Below the pieces are notes generated by a model that made no database searches, was not told the origin of the DNA, and was given only the letters and a program-made list of their open reading frames with translations. A program made the position numbers and the translations under genes. From contig CANMAI010000004.1 in assembly GCA_947495795.1 (NCBI GenBank), forward strand, positions 309,804 to 373,803: DNA of 64,000 bases, written 5' to 3'. Each line of letters opens with the position of its first letter. Position 1 is the stretch's first letter. Below are positions 27,128 to 35,952 of this stretch, one piece after another. This stretch comes from an uncultured Paracoccaceae bacterium. Its GTDB lineage: Bacteria > Pseudomonadota > Alphaproteobacteria > Rhodobacterales > Rhodobacteraceae.

Positions 27128-28399
27128 TTAGGCCTCCAACCTCACTCCAAGGCTGGCCAAGTCACGCCAGTACTCAGGATACGTCTTTCCCGTACATGCC
27201 GGATCGAGGATCGTGATACCGCCGATCCTTAGCCCTGCCAAAGAGAAAGCCATCGCGATGCGGTGGTCCGAATAGGTCTCGATCCTCGTGGGCAGCACCT
27301 GCCCCGCCAACTTCGGATCTGAAGCAACTATCAAGTCGTCACCTTCCTCACGGCCCAGCCCGGGGTGGATGCGCGAAAGCTCGGTGGCCAGAGCCGCCAC
27401 GCGGTCGCACTCCTTTACGCGCAGATTTTCGATGCCGGTAAACCGCACCGGCCTTTCGTTGAAAACGGCAAGCACGGCAAGCGTTGGCACCGCGTCCTGC
27501 ATCTGGCTTCCATCTATTTCCTCCGGCATGTGTGGGAAAGCAGCAATCACGCGCTCAGCGGCCGCATCTGGCTGGGTGAAATCCTCCGCCTTGAGCCCAA
27601 GATCAATGCTACCACCAGTTATCGCTCCAGCAGCCCAAAGATAAGTTGCGGCAGAAGCGTCTGGCTCCACTGCAAATTCCGCAGCGTGATAGCTTTCAGA
27701 AATCACCCGCCAACGCCCGGCTTCCTTAGCCTCTATCTCCGCACCAAATGCCTCCATTGCCGCAAGCGTCAGATCGATATAGCCCCGCGCACCGATTTCC
27801 GCTCCGCGAAGTGCCACCTCGACCGGATGCGTAATGCCCCCTGCCAACATCAGTAGCGCCGAAACGTATTGGCTGGAAAGCTCTGCATCAATCTCAACAA
27901 GGCCGCCAAACTGTCCTCGGGCTTCAATTCGAACAGGAGGGCACCCATTGCTATCCTCAGCTTTCACACCCAATTGCTCCAGCGCCTCAGTCAATGGGCG
28001 AATGGGTCGCTTGCGCATGTGGGCGTCGCCATCCACCGTAACCGGTCCATCAGCAAGGGCGGCAGCTGCCGTCAGAAATCGCGTTGCCGTACCAGCATTC
28101 CCGAGAAATAGCGGCTTCTCCGGCGCTGCCAACCGCCCCGAAGACTTCACAACAAAGGTCTTCGCATCCGGCTCCAGTATATCCACGCCCATTTGTCTCA
28201 GCGCCCGCGCCATCAGCGTTGTATCCAGGCTCTTCAGGGCACCCGTCATATGCGTGGTACCTTCTGCGAGCGCAGCCAACAAAAGTGCACGATTGGTGAT
28301 GGACTTGGATCCGGGCGGCCGAATCCGGCCCTTCAATGGGCCATCAGCAGGCGTGATCGTGATCCCATTCAGCGCGTGAATATCGCTCAAATCCATCAT
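27128..28399 (-). CDS. aroA: 3-phosphoshikimate 1-carboxyvinyltransferase (EPSP synthase)
   Basis: Joins shikimate 3-phosphate and phosphoenolpyruvate in the shikimate pathway. The 423 residues carry the family's blocks: PPGSKSITNRALLLAALAEG near residue 28, LFLGNAGTATRFLTAAAAL near 96, MRKRPIRPLTEALEQLG, and the C-terminal RIETYSDHRIAMAFSLAGL. The first block has the PGSKS..NR form of class I enzymes rather than the PGDKSISHR form usual in alphaproteobacterial class II enzymes. It also lacks the cmk-rpsA neighbourhood. ATG 28399 follows GGGAGAG; GTG 28402 and ATG 28396 are adjacent alternatives. Confidence 0.93.
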   Translation of the reverse strand: MMDLSDIHALNGITITPADGPLKGRIRPPGSKSITNRALLLAALAEGTTHMTGALKSLDTTLMARALRQMGVDILEPDAKTFVVKSSGRLAAPEKPLFLGNAGTATRFLTAAAALADGPVTVDGDAHMRKRPIRPLTEALEQLGVKAEDSNGCPPVRIEARGQFGGLVEIDAELSSQYVSALLMLAGGITHPVEVALRGAEIGARGYIDLTLAAMEAFGAEIEAKEAGRWRVISESYHAAEFAVEPDASAATYLWAAGAITGGSIDLGLKAEDFTQPDAAAERVIAAFPHMPEEIDGSQMQDAVPTLAVLAVFNERPVRFTGIENLRVKECDRVAALATELSRIHPGLGREEGDDLIVASDPKLAGQVLPTRIETYSDHRIAMAFSLAGLRIGGITILDPACTGKTYPEYWRDLASLGVRLEA

Positions 28400-28468
28400 C
28401 ACATCTCTCCCGGCAAGTCGTGTCTAGGGAAAGCTTGTGTCAGGGATCAGCGATAAGGCCAAGAGGCT

Positions 28469-28696
28469 TTAGTGCACGCTTACCGGGCGAAACTCGTTCA
28501 TCCGTGCCAGCATGAAGGCACGCTCGCGATCATCAACAAGCGCTATCATCTGACCATTTACATCCGAAACGGCGTAAATGGCCTCCATCCCGTCGGCCTG
28601 CTCCTGCACATCTTCCGGCAGGTCCGCCACTTTCACAGCGCGCACATAGACAATTGCCTTGCCGCCCGTCTCTTTCAGACTAGGATAATCACTCAT
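28469..28696 (-). CDS. DUF1150 family protein
   Basis: A 75-residue small protein of the alphaproteobacterial DUF1150 family (IVYVRAVKVADLPEDVQEQ, then IYAVSDVNGQMIALVDDRERAFMLAR). It sits four bases after the hsp20 gene, a conserved pairing in this group, and is likely co-expressed under heat shock. The molecular function is not known. Confidence 0.85.
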   Translation of the reverse strand: MSDYPSLKETGGKAIVYVRAVKVADLPEDVQEQADGMEAIYAVSDVNGQMIALVDDRERAFMLARMNEFRPVSVH

Positions 28697-28700
28697 TGCC

Positions 28701-29114
28701 TTACCCTTTCTCGATCTTGATCGTCTGAACCACCGTATCCGGCAGGTGCCGCTTCAGATCGACATGCAGCAGACCGTTCTCCATGATTGCACCTGCCACC
28801 TCAACACCATCGGCTAGCACAAAGCTGCGCTGAAATTGCCGCGCCGCAATGCCTCGATGCAAAAACACGCGCTCGTCCGCGTCTTCCACCTGCCGTCCTC
28901 GGATCACAAGCTGTGCGTCTTCCAGCGTGATCGCGAGATCATCCTCGGCGAAACCGGCCACTGCCAGAGTTATACGATACTGCCCCTCGCCGCGCTGTTC
29001 GATATTGTATGGTGGATACCCCTCATTCCCGGATTTGGCAGTCCGCTCCATCAAGCGGTCCAACTGCTCGAAGCCCAGAAGATAGGGGTGAGAGGCAAAG
29101 GTTGCCTTGGTCAT
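28701..29114 (-). CDS. Small heat-shock protein, Hsp20/alpha-crystallin family
   Basis: A 137-residue IbpA-type holdase. The N-terminus has HPYLLGFEQLDRLMERTAK, the alpha-crystallin domain runs from PPYNIEQRGEGQYRITLAVAG to about residue 125, including FLHRGIAARQFQRSFVLADGVEV and ENGLLHVDLKR. It binds unfolding proteins and passes them to refolding chaperones. A sigma-32-like promoter and a hairpin lie upstream (see 29185-29215 and 29147-29175). The usual C-terminal IxI tail is represented by TIKI. Confidence 0.93.
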   Translation of the reverse strand: MTKATFASHPYLLGFEQLDRLMERTAKSGNEGYPPYNIEQRGEGQYRITLAVAGFAEDDLAITLEDAQLVIRGRQVEDADERVFLHRGIAARQFQRSFVLADGVEVAGAIMENGLLHVDLKRHLPDTVVQTIKIEKG

Positions 29115-29146
29115 GGTCTACTGTCCTTATTTATAAGCAACAATTC

Positions 29147-29175
29147 AAAAGGGCCCCGCGTTCGGCAACCCTTTT
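29147..29175 (-). promoter_or_regulatory. Hairpin in hsp20 5' leader
   Basis: AAAAGGG (29147-29153) and CCCTTTT (29169-29175) form a 7-bp stem in the untranslated leader between the promoter and the hsp20 start. It could stabilise the leader or contribute temperature-dependent control; it does not cover the AAGGA ribosome-binding site, so a classic thermometer is not evident. Confidence 0.35.
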
Positions 29176-29184
29176 CCCTTGAAA

Positions 29185-29215
29185 AGATGGGGCCTCGCGG
29201 GCGATAAAACAAGGG
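29185..29215 (-). promoter_or_regulatory. Sigma-32-like heat-shock promoter for hsp20
   Basis: Reading the minus strand, CCCTTG (29215-29210) is followed by CCCCATCT (29192-29185), close to the sigma-32 consensus CTTGAA and CCCCAT with usual spacing. The start of hsp20 is about 70 bases downstream. rpoH itself is encoded at 35953-36840. Confidence 0.6.
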
Positions 29216-29235
29216 CCAAGGGCGCAGGGTAGCAC

Positions 29236-29454
29236 ATGACAGAGACACCCCAGATGAACCGGATGGAGGTGTTGAAAGTACGCCTTGCACATTTGCGTGC
29301 CGAGCATCGCGATCTAGATGAGGCAATCATCGCCCTTGAAGAGGGGCCCGCGCCCGATATGTTACGCTTGAGAAGGCTGAAAAAGCGAAAGCTCACTCTC
29401 AAGGATCAGATTGCGCGACTGGAAGACGAAACCACACCCGACATCATTGCTTAA
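29236..29454 (+). CDS. YdcH family (DUF465) small protein
   Basis: A 72-residue charged helical protein: [19 protein letters not shown], then [21 protein letters not shown], matching the DUF465/YdcH pattern of two antiparallel helices. The function is unknown. It is located 23 bases before purE on the same strand, an arrangement common in this bacterial group. Confidence 0.85.
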   Translation: MTETPQMNRMEVLKVRLAHLRAEHRDLDEAIIALEEGPAPDMLRLRRLKKRKLTLKDQIARLEDETTPDIIA

Positions 29455-29477
29455 ACGACCATTCCAAGGATTTTTGT

Positions 29478-29966
29478 ATGACACTACCCCTCGTCGGTAT
29501 CGCAATGGGCAGCCAATCTGATTGGGCCACCATGAAGGCTGCGGCAGATATACTGGATGCGCTTGGTGTGGCCTATGAGGCACGTATTATCTCCGCTCAC
29601 CGCACGCCGGACAGGCTGTTCGACTATGCAGAAGGGGCTACCTCACGCGGTCTGAAGGCGATTATCGCGGGCGCAGGAGGTGCAGCACACTTGCCGGGAA
29701 TGCTCGCCGCCAAAACGCGTGTACCAGTGCTGGGCGTGCCGGTCCAATCGGCGGCACTGAACGGTATGGATTCGCTCCTCTCTATCGTACAGATGCCAAA
29801 GGGTATTCCCGTTGCCACCTTCGCCATCGGCCCTGCCGGCGCTGCCAACGCAGCCCTTTTCGCCGCCGCTCAAATTGCCACAACCGACAATGCGCTGGCC
29901 GGAAGACTAGAGGCCTGGCGCACCACACAGGCGGATGCAGTTGCCGAAGTTCCTGTGGATGGCTGA
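29478..29966 (+). CDS. purE: 5-(carboxyamino)imidazole ribonucleotide mutase
   Basis: Class I PurE: converts N5-CAIR to CAIR in purine synthesis. The 162 residues include [20 protein letters not shown] at the N-terminus, [16 protein letters not shown] near residue 37 and the [13 protein letters not shown] loop with the catalytic His near 70. AAGGA lies upstream of ATG 29478. Overlaps purK by eight bases, matching the two-enzyme (PurK plus PurE) bacterial route. Confidence 0.96.
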   Translation: MTLPLVGIAMGSQSDWATMKAAADILDALGVAYEARIISAHRTPDRLFDYAEGATSRGLKAIIAGAGGAAHLPGMLAAKTRVPVLGVPVQSAALNGMDSLLSIVQMPKGIPVATFAIGPAGAANAALFAAAQIATTDNALAGRLEAWRTTQADAVAEVPVDG

Positions 29967-31023
29967 CCGCCTCGCTCCCGGGAGTACCATCGGCATTCTC
30001 GGCGGTGGGCAGCTTGGCCGCATGCTAAGCCTTGCCGCCGCCCGCCTTGGCCTCAAAACACATGTCTTCGACCCTGATCCAGACGCTCCGGCAAAAGACG
30101 TTACAGCCTTCTGCACCACCGCAGCCTACACGGATGAAGCGGCACTGAAAGCCTTCGGAAATGCAGCGGACGTCATCACCTACGAGTTCGAAAACATTCC
30201 CACCGCAGCTCTGGATATATTGGAACCACTTGCCCCAATCCGCCCCACAAGAGAGGCACTGCGCATCAGTCAGGATCGGATCACCGAGAAAGACTTCCTG
30301 AACAGCCTCGGCCTCAAAATCGCCCCCTACAGAGCGGTCGATACACTGCCCGATCTTGAAGCCGCAATGGCTGAAATCGGCCTCCCCGCCATTCTCAAGA
30401 CTCGCCGCTTCGGGTACGATGGTAAAGGGCAGGCCCGCATCACAAATACGAGCGAGGCACCATCTGCACTGGCCAGCCTCAAGGGAGCACCGGCAATTCT
30501 GGAAGGCTTCATTGATTTCTCGCGAGAGGTTTCTGTAATCGGCACCCGCGCCCTCAGTGGCGCAGTGGCGTGCTTCGACCCGGGGGAAAACGTTCACGAA
30601 AACGGTATTCTTGCAACCACAACCCTGCCATCACATCTCACATCTGCGGAAACGCAGGACGCCGTGCTTCTCGCAGGCCGTATCCTCAACGCCCTAGACT
30701 ATGTTGGCACGTTAGGGGTGGAACTATTTGTTACGAAAATAGGCCTTATCGTCAACGAGATTGCCCCCCGCGTCCACAATTCCGGCCATTGGACGGAGGC
30801 TGCTTGCACGGTCGATCAGTTCGAACAGCACATTCGGGCCGTCGCAGGTTGGCCCCTAGGTGACGGCAGCCGCCATTCCAATGCCGTGATGGAGAACCTG
30901 ATCGGAGATGATATTAAAACCGCCCCCGACACCGCAGACGCGATGGTCAATATCTACGGAAAAGCGGAGGCACGGCCGGGCCGTAAAATGGGACATATCA
31001 CACGGATCAGTCCCAAAGGCTGA
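29959..31023 (+). CDS. purK: N5-carboxyaminoimidazole ribonucleotide synthase
   Basis: ATP-grasp enzyme that carboxylates AIR with bicarbonate. The 354 residues show [21 protein letters not shown] at the start, [17 protein letters not shown] near residue 144 (ATP-binding lid) and the [18 protein letters not shown] metal/ATP segment near 260. I chose ATG 29959, inside the end of purE (overlap of eight bases), giving the standard N-terminus. Operon with purE and probably the DUF465 gene. Confidence 0.96.
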   Translation: MADRLAPGSTIGILGGGQLGRMLSLAAARLGLKTHVFDPDPDAPAKDVTAFCTTAAYTDEAALKAFGNAADVITYEFENIPTAALDILEPLAPIRPTREALRISQDRITEKDFLNSLGLKIAPYRAVDTLPDLEAAMAEIGLPAILKTRRFGYDGKGQARITNTSEAPSALASLKGAPAILEGFIDFSREVSVIGTRALSGAVACFDPGENVHENGILATTTLPSHLTSAETQDAVLLAGRILNALDYVGTLGVELFVTKIGLIVNEIAPRVHNSGHWTEAACTVDQFEQHIRAVAGWPLGDGSRHSNAVMENLIGDDIKTAPDTADAMVNIYGKAEARPGRKMGHITRISPKG

Positions 31024-31025
31024 TA

Positions 31026-31048
31026 GGCAAGGCCAAATTGGCCTCGCC
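31026..31048. terminator. Hairpin between convergent purK and yegP-like genes
   Basis: GGC-A-AGGCC and GGCCT-C-GCC form a stem with one mismatch directly after the purK stop. No T-run follows on either strand, so termination strength is uncertain. Confidence 0.4.
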
Positions 31049-31059
31049 GTATCAAAAAA

Positions 31060-31371
31060 TCAGGCAGTATAGCCCTGCCGGGCCGCATTTGCCTCTGCGT
31101 CGCCCTTTTTCTTATAGCCCTCGGAAGACGCACCGATGATGTTTCCGTTCACGGCCTTGCGTCGCCAACGATGCTCGCCCTTCTTGTCTTTGTAGAACTC
31201 CCACTTGTCCTTGGGGTTGGGTCCGCGCTTCATGTTCGCTTCACAATCGGCTTTCTTCGTGTACCCCTCGGAAGAGGCTCCCACAATCTGGCCATTACTG
31301 GCCTTCCGCCGCCAGCGATACTCGCCACGCTTGTCTTGATAGACTTCAAACTTATCGTCTTCGCCCGCCAT
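31060..31371 (-). CDS. YegP family (DUF1508) protein, two repeats
   Basis: A 103-residue protein built of two DUF1508 repeats of about 48 residues: FEVYQDKRGEYRWRRKASNG...IVGASSEGYTKKADC and WEFYKDKKGEHRWRRKAVNG...IIGASSEGYKKKGDA. The function of the family is not established. ATG 31371 starts just before the first repeat; the frame extends to 31467 without a likely start. Confidence 0.88.
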   Translation of the reverse strand: MAGEDDKFEVYQDKRGEYRWRRKASNGQIVGASSEGYTKKADCEANMKRGPNPKDKWEFYKDKKGEHRWRRKAVNGNIIGASSEGYKKKGDAEANAARQGYTA

Positions 31372-31604
31372 GTCACTTGTTCCCTGTTCCGCTGGCCTGC
31401 TCGTTCCCGGCAAAGCCGTATCCAGATTTATGCACGCCGCTATCGGACGCCACCGCATGTTGCGCAAAAGCCCTCATTTTTGCAAGTCTGCGCATATGTT
31501 GGCCATAAAGGCACATCTTTCGTGTCCCCGCCGCAACGCTCCACGCCTAATACTTCCCCGAATACTGCTGCAGGAGACCGCCTAGGAGCAATAATTTGAA
31601 CGGG
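31372..31604. other. Upstream region of yegP-like gene
   Basis: 233 bases between the yegP-like start and the 3' end of the sugar transferase gene, both on the minus strand. No gene seen. A promoter for the yegP-like gene is expected but I cannot assign boxes. Confidence 0.35.
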
Positions 31605-32162
31605 CTACCGGTTCCGGCGCTTCAGAACGATCAAAGCAGTCTGCGCCATGATCCAGAAATCGAGCCTGAGGCTCTGGCGCTCGATATACTCAAGATCCAG
31701 CGTTGTACGATCCTTCTCCGTAAGCCCGCCCTTCTGCATCACTTGGGCATAGCCGGTAATGCCCGGCACCACCGAGAGCCGTCTTTGCCAGACATCGGGT
31801 GAGTAATCTCGCTCCTGCATCGGCGTATCCGGGCGTGGGCCCACAAGGCTCATCTCTCCCGTCAGAACGTTCAGGAACTGCGGCAACTCATCAATGCTCG
31901 TCCGGCGCAGAAACGCGCCAACCTTGGTAATCCGCGCATCCCCCTGATGTGTCTGATGTCCGCCGAGGGTTTCAGCATTCCGCACCATGCTGCGAAATTT
32001 CCAAAGGTAGAACATCCGACCCGCCAACCCCACACGTGCCTGCCGAAAGAAGGGCGAACCGCCGTCCTGCGCAAACACCAGAAGCCCTGCGACGAGGGAG
32101 ACCGGCAGAGTCAGCACCAGAAGCAATGATGCCGCCAGGATATCCACACTTCGTTTGATCAT
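31605..32162 (-). CDS. Bacterial sugar transferase (undecaprenyl-phosphate glycosyl-1-phosphate type)
   Basis: A 185-residue protein with one N-terminal membrane segment ([21 protein letters not shown]) and the complete catalytic domain of the family: [57 protein letters not shown] and [11 protein letters not shown]. These enzymes start exopolysaccharide or glycan synthesis by attaching a sugar phosphate to the lipid carrier. It is isolated: no other glycosyltransferase or polymerase is near. The size fits the minimal, single-pass class. Confidence 0.9.
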   Translation of the reverse strand: MIKRSVDILAASLLLVLTLPVSLVAGLLVFAQDGGSPFFRQARVGLAGRMFYLWKFRSMVRNAETLGGHQTHQGDARITKVGAFLRRTSIDELPQFLNVLTGEMSLVGPRPDTPMQERDYSPDVWQRRLSVVPGITGYAQVMQKGGLTEKDRTTLDLEYIERQSLRLDFWIMAQTALIVLKRRNR

Positions 32163-32221
32163 GAACGCCTCAATGCTCCTGCAGCGCGCACCCTAGAATC
32201 AATCGGGAGCACAGCCAAGCG

Positions 32222-33064
32222 TCACGACTGACGCTCTGGCCCGAACACGGCAAGCAGGATCCCGCCCAGAATAAGGGCGGACGCAACAAAAAACGTGACC
32301 GTCAGTGTTTCTCCAAGAAACACCATGCCGCCGCCCATCGCGATCAGCGGTACGGAAAGTTGCGCAATGGCAGCAAGCGTCGTGTCCAGCCGTGGCAATA
32401 CAGAATACCAGATCGCATAGCCGCAGCCGGAGGCGAATGCACCGGAGGCAATGGCAAGCATTCCTCCCGAGACCGAGATACCGGCATCAGCACCAAAACC
32501 CAGCCAAATCAGCAGCGCCACCGGAACGGCCCGGAGAAAATTGCCCGCCGTCACGATCAGCGGATCTCCCACCTTCTGGCCCCGCAAACTGTAGATGCCC
32601 CAACCGAAGGCCGCCGCCAGCATCAAAACCACCCCCAATGGGTCAGGCGCAGAGGATCCAGGAAGAAACATCACAGCAAGCCCCGCAAGGCCGAGCGCCG
32701 AACCAATCCAACGCCAGAGGCTCGGCCTGCCGCCGCCAAGCAATGTCCCGCCAAACATAGTAATTTGCACACCGCCAAACAGGATCAGTGCACCAAGCCC
32801 GGCATCCAGCGTGAGGTAAGCAAACGAGAACGCAACGGCATAGAGCAGCAGCGCTCCGGCAGAAACCCATGAGCCTGCACCGATCAATGCGCGCCTATTT
32901 CCGCGCAGTGAAATCAACACCCCAAGCATGACAGCGCCCGAAACAATACGGATAGCAGTAAAAGCCGCAGGCCCCATCTCCGCTTCCACAAAGGCGGCGC
33001 GGTTCAGAAGGGAGTTGGCGGCAAAGGCGATCAACGCCAGACATGTCAAAAACAGTATACGCAT
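32222..33064 (-). CDS. EamA/DMT family exporter
   Basis: A 280-residue membrane protein with about ten hydrophobic helices arranged as two EamA repeats, e.g. ILFLTCLALIAFAANSLLNR at the N-terminus, GLAGLAVMFLPGSSA mid-protein and VTFFVASALILGGILLAVFG at the end. Members export amino acids and other metabolites; the substrate is not predictable. Single gene with no partner. Confidence 0.85.
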   Translation of the reverse strand: MRILFLTCLALIAFAANSLLNRAAFVEAEMGPAAFTAIRIVSGAVMLGVLISLRGNRRALIGAGSWVSAGALLLYAVAFSFAYLTLDAGLGALILFGGVQITMFGGTLLGGGRPSLWRWIGSALGLAGLAVMFLPGSSAPDPLGVVLMLAAAFGWGIYSLRGQKVGDPLIVTAGNFLRAVPVALLIWLGFGADAGISVSGGMLAIASGAFASGCGYAIWYSVLPRLDTTLAAIAQLSVPLIAMGGGMVFLGETLTVTFFVASALILGGILLAVFGPERQS

Positions 33065-33170
33065 TCGCAGCGTATGGCGCGTGGTGCTGTCGCTTGCAAA
33101 TCAAATTCATTTCAGCAGAGCAGTTTAATGCCCCGTTTCGGGGCAGATCCGTTTACAGGCGCAACTTTGC

Positions 33171-33377
33171 CAGTGGGTTCACGAATGCCGCATGCTGAAT
33201 CGGGCGATCAACTCTATTCTGAAATGCACGCCCCCGTACCTTTCCACCTTCCAAAAGTTCCTGACGGCGGACGAAAACGCGGCGAGCGTGAAGACATCCC
33301 TAGTGATACAGAATGCGAAGAGCGAGTCGGGTGTACCGTTTGAGAGCTTGGAGGTCCGGGCGGCTGACGATGCGTAA
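33171..33377 (+). pseudogene. 3' fragment of an Lrp/AsnC regulator gene
   Basis: The frame reads QWVHECRMLNRAINSILKC, then LSTFQKFLTADENAASVKT, SLVIQNAKSESGVPF and ESLEVRAADDA. This closely follows the C-terminal half of the intact regulator at 25189-25692 (GWPLVRECHMLNGEIDFILKC, LSTFQTFLTEDLTSAENVASVKT, SLVIRNAKDEPGVPFEVLEARAA), with a three-residue deletion. The helix-turn-helix half is absent. It is a decayed duplicate or recombination relic, not a functional regulator. Confidence 0.8.
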
Positions 33378-33495
33378 CTTCACATTCTGAAACTTGATAA
33401 ACGTGAGCCCCGAAACGCCTGTTTGTGGGGTGGGCGGGTGCTACAAGGGGGCTCCACCTTGATTCCGCGTGGGAGGTGAGGGCGGCGAGCGTTTA

Positions 33496-34482
33496 TCACA
33501 ACATCGCCGGAACCACCTGATCCGGGGGGCGGTGGCCGTCTACGAAAGTTTTGATATTGATGATGACTTTCTCGCCCATCTCAAGCCGACCTTCCTCGGT
33601 GGCGGAGCCCATGTGGGGCAGCAGCAATACGTTTTCGAGGTCTTTCAGGCGGGGGTTGATGTCGTGACCGTGCTCGAAGACGTCGAGGCCTGCGCCTGCC
33701 AATTCACCTGCACGGAGTTGGCGGGTGAGGGCGTTCTCGTCAATTACTTCGCCGCGGGAAGTGTTCACGACATAGGCCGTCGGTTTCATCAGTTTCAGGC
33801 GGCGGGCGTTTAGCAAATGGAATGTCGACGGTGTGTGGGGAACATTGACGGAGAGGATGTCGACTCGGGCGAGCATCTGGTCGAGGCTTTCCCACCATGT
33901 GGCTTCGAGCGCGTCTTCCTGATCGGCGTGCAGGCGACGGCGATTATGATAATGGACTTGCAATCCAAACCCGCGTGCCCGCTTGGCCACAGCACGGCCG
34001 ATCCGACCCATACCCAGAATTCCAAGCCGCTTACCGCTGATCCGGTGCCCCATCAGGGCGGTCGGCGCCCAACCTTCCCACGCGCCCGATTGGATGAGAG
34101 CAGCACCCTCCTTCAGCCTGCGGGGTACGCCGAGGATCAGCGCCATCGCCATATCGGCAGTATCTTCCGCCAGCACACCGGGCGTGTTGGAAACCATGAT
34201 CCCGCGGGAAAGGGCCGTGGCCACATCAATGTGATCAAACCCAGCGCCGTAGTTCGCGATCAGCTTCAGTTGTTCACCAGCCTGGCCCAGCAGGCTTGCG
34301 TCAATCTTGTCTCCCAAGGTTGGCACCAGCACATCAGCGCGGCCGAGCGCTTCGGCAAGGTCAGCTTTGCTCATCGGGTCATCGCCTGCGGCAAGCTCGG
34401 TATCAAAGAGCTCCTGAAGGCGGGTTTCCACCGGTTCCGGTAGCTTTCTGGTCACAACGACTTTGAATTTCTTGCCTGGCAT
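33496..34482 (-). CDS. D-2-hydroxyacid dehydrogenase (glyoxylate/hydroxypyruvate reductase type)
   Basis: A 328-residue NAD(P)-dependent enzyme. N-terminal substrate domain PGKKFKVVVTRKLPEPVETR, LKLIANYGAGFDHIDV, the nucleotide-binding KRLGILGMGRIGRAVAKRARGFG near residue 150, the catalytic Arg segment VNTSRGEVIDENAL near 236 and the catalytic His in LLLPHMGSATEEGR near 284. It probably reduces glyoxylate or hydroxypyruvate, or oxidises D-glycerate. ATG 34482 begins the conserved sequence; the frame extends upstream by 61 codons without support. Divergent from the SH3 protein gene. Confidence 0.93.
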   Translation of the reverse strand: MPGKKFKVVVTRKLPEPVETRLQELFDTELAAGDDPMSKADLAEALGRADVLVPTLGDKIDASLLGQAGEQLKLIANYGAGFDHIDVATALSRGIMVSNTPGVLAEDTADMAMALILGVPRRLKEGAALIQSGAWEGWAPTALMGHRISGKRLGILGMGRIGRAVAKRARGFGLQVHYHNRRRLHADQEDALEATWWESLDQMLARVDILSVNVPHTPSTFHLLNARRLKLMKPTAYVVNTSRGEVIDENALTRQLRAGELAGAGLDVFEHGHDINPRLKDLENVLLLPHMGSATEEGRLEMGEKVIINIKTFVDGHRPPDQVVPAML

Positions 34483-34579
34483 CGCTCCGCCCTTCCTCCC
34501 GCTGGATCCCTCGGGTAATATTGTTGCTGCAAAGATAAGGGGTGTGGCCGATAAATGCACCCCGCCAAAGAGGTAGAGC

Positions 34580-35077
34580 GTGAAGTTTCTGGGATGCATC
34601 CTTATTGCAGGCGTGCTGGCCTGTGGCACGACCCGTGCAGAAGAGCAGGCTTTTGGGGCTGTCACGAAGCTACCACTTCCCCGCTATGTTTCAATCAAGG
34701 CCAACGAGGCCAATGCACGGCGCGGCCCCTCCACAAGCCACCGGATTGATTGGATTTTCAAACGACGCCATCTTCCGGTTGAGATCACAGCGGAATACGG
34801 GCATTGGCGGCGCATCCGCGATCAGGAAGGGGCCAGCGGCTGGGTGCACTACGCCCTTCTGTCCGGTGCAAGATTCGTGGCGATTACCGATGATCAGGCC
34901 ACTTTCCGGCGTGGTGCATCGGAAGCCGCAGAGCCTGTGGCCTATGCCCAAGCGGGCGTCCTCGCTCGGCTCGGCAAGTGTACGCTGCACTGGTGCGTGG
35001 TCAGTGCGGAGGGCCGCAAGGGCTGGATCACAAAGGATGCGATCTGGGGGGTCGGCAAAACAGAGATCCGGGATTGA
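34580..35077 (+). CDS. Exported SH3-domain protein
   Basis: A 165-residue protein with a signal peptide (MKFLGCILIAGVLACGTTRA; LACG could also serve as a lipobox) and two bacterial SH3-like repeats: VSIKANEANARRGPSTSHRIDW..HWRRIRDQEGASGWVHYALL and FRRGASEAAEPVAYAQAGV..WCVVSAEGRKGWI. Such proteins usually bind peptidoglycan or act in the periplasm. GTG 34580 starts the signal. Divergent from the hydroxyacid dehydrogenase. Confidence 0.85.
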   Translation: MKFLGCILIAGVLACGTTRAEEQAFGAVTKLPLPRYVSIKANEANARRGPSTSHRIDWIFKRRHLPVEITAEYGHWRRIRDQEGASGWVHYALLSGARFVAITDDQATFRRGASEAAEPVAYAQAGVLARLGKCTLHWCVVSAEGRKGWITKDAIWGVGKTEIRD

Positions 35078-35111
35078 AAGCAAGTATCTCTAAATTCACA
35101 AGCCCTTCACT

Positions 35112-35930
35112 TCATGGCTTGCGAAACGCATCACAAGGATCCCCGCGTTCCGGGGCCGCTGTCAGATGCCAAGCATCGAAGGCCTTTTCGTCCGGAGGTT
35201 CTGCTTCGAACTGCCCAAACACAAAGACCTCCACTTCAGGGGCTGCCCGCGCTAGCGCCGCAGGCAATCCCCAGCGCTTGTGTGCATGGCCATTGCCGGT
35301 AATCACCAGAACAAGGGCCCCGCTCACCTCGGCCCGCGCTCTCAAAACAGCCGCAGCAAGAGCAGCATCTCGCACGCGCTGCGCTTCCACCATCCCGCCC
35401 ATCATCTCCAGCGGCATCGCCTCGCAATGCGCCGCGAACTGAAGCGCCTCGCGCGCTTCCTGCTCCGCTTCACCTAAAGCTTCCATCAATCCAAAACGTG
35501 CTGCTTCCTTGCCGAAGGTCGCAGCGGCCCCTTCATCGAACGCGCGTCTTGCGTCCTGCCCGAGCACAAGCGCACCCGCAATCCAGGCACCATCGGCGGC
35601 ATCCATTATATCCGCATAATAGGAGTAGTCTGGCCAGCCGGAAAGATCCCACTCAAGCACCTTTCTCTGTTCGGAGCGGTCTGCGCCTCCCTCCCTTAAT
35701 TTTGCAAGCTGAGCGGCCCTTTCGGGAAGGATCATCTCAAAAACCAGAGCACCTGGCCGCAATTTGCGGGCAAAATCCGCCTGTACCGTGTGATGCTGGG
35801 GATTGTCATGAACTTCGCCCACAACCACCACATCATAGCCCCGCGCCATCTCAATCGCATCCTCAACAGACGTCTGAGCCCCGGCGCTGGATGCGACGAG
35901 GCTCAATAGAATTAGGACGGGTCTAAACAT
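35112..35930 (-). CDS. ChaN family haem-binding-like protein
   Basis: A 272-residue protein with a signal peptide (MFRPVLILLSLVASSAGAQ) but no lipobox cysteine. The ChaN/PhuW pattern is clear: DVVVVGEVHDNPQHHTVQADF near residue 33, ALVFEMILPERAAQL, and VITGNGHAHKRWGLPAAL near 210. ChaN of Campylobacter is an iron-regulated haem-binding lipoprotein. No haem transport genes are nearby, so an iron role here is uncertain. Same strand as rpoH, which lies upstream by 23 bases. Confidence 0.85.
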   Translation of the reverse strand: MFRPVLILLSLVASSAGAQTSVEDAIEMARGYDVVVVGEVHDNPQHHTVQADFARKLRPGALVFEMILPERAAQLAKLREGGADRSEQRKVLEWDLSGWPDYSYYADIMDAADGAWIAGALVLGQDARRAFDEGAAATFGKEAARFGLMEALGEAEQEAREALQFAAHCEAMPLEMMGGMVEAQRVRDAALAAAVLRARAEVSGALVLVITGNGHAHKRWGLPAALARAAPEVEVFVFGQFEAEPPDEKAFDAWHLTAAPERGDPCDAFRKP

Positions 35931-35952
35931 AAAGTTTCAGTTAGGTGCTTGC

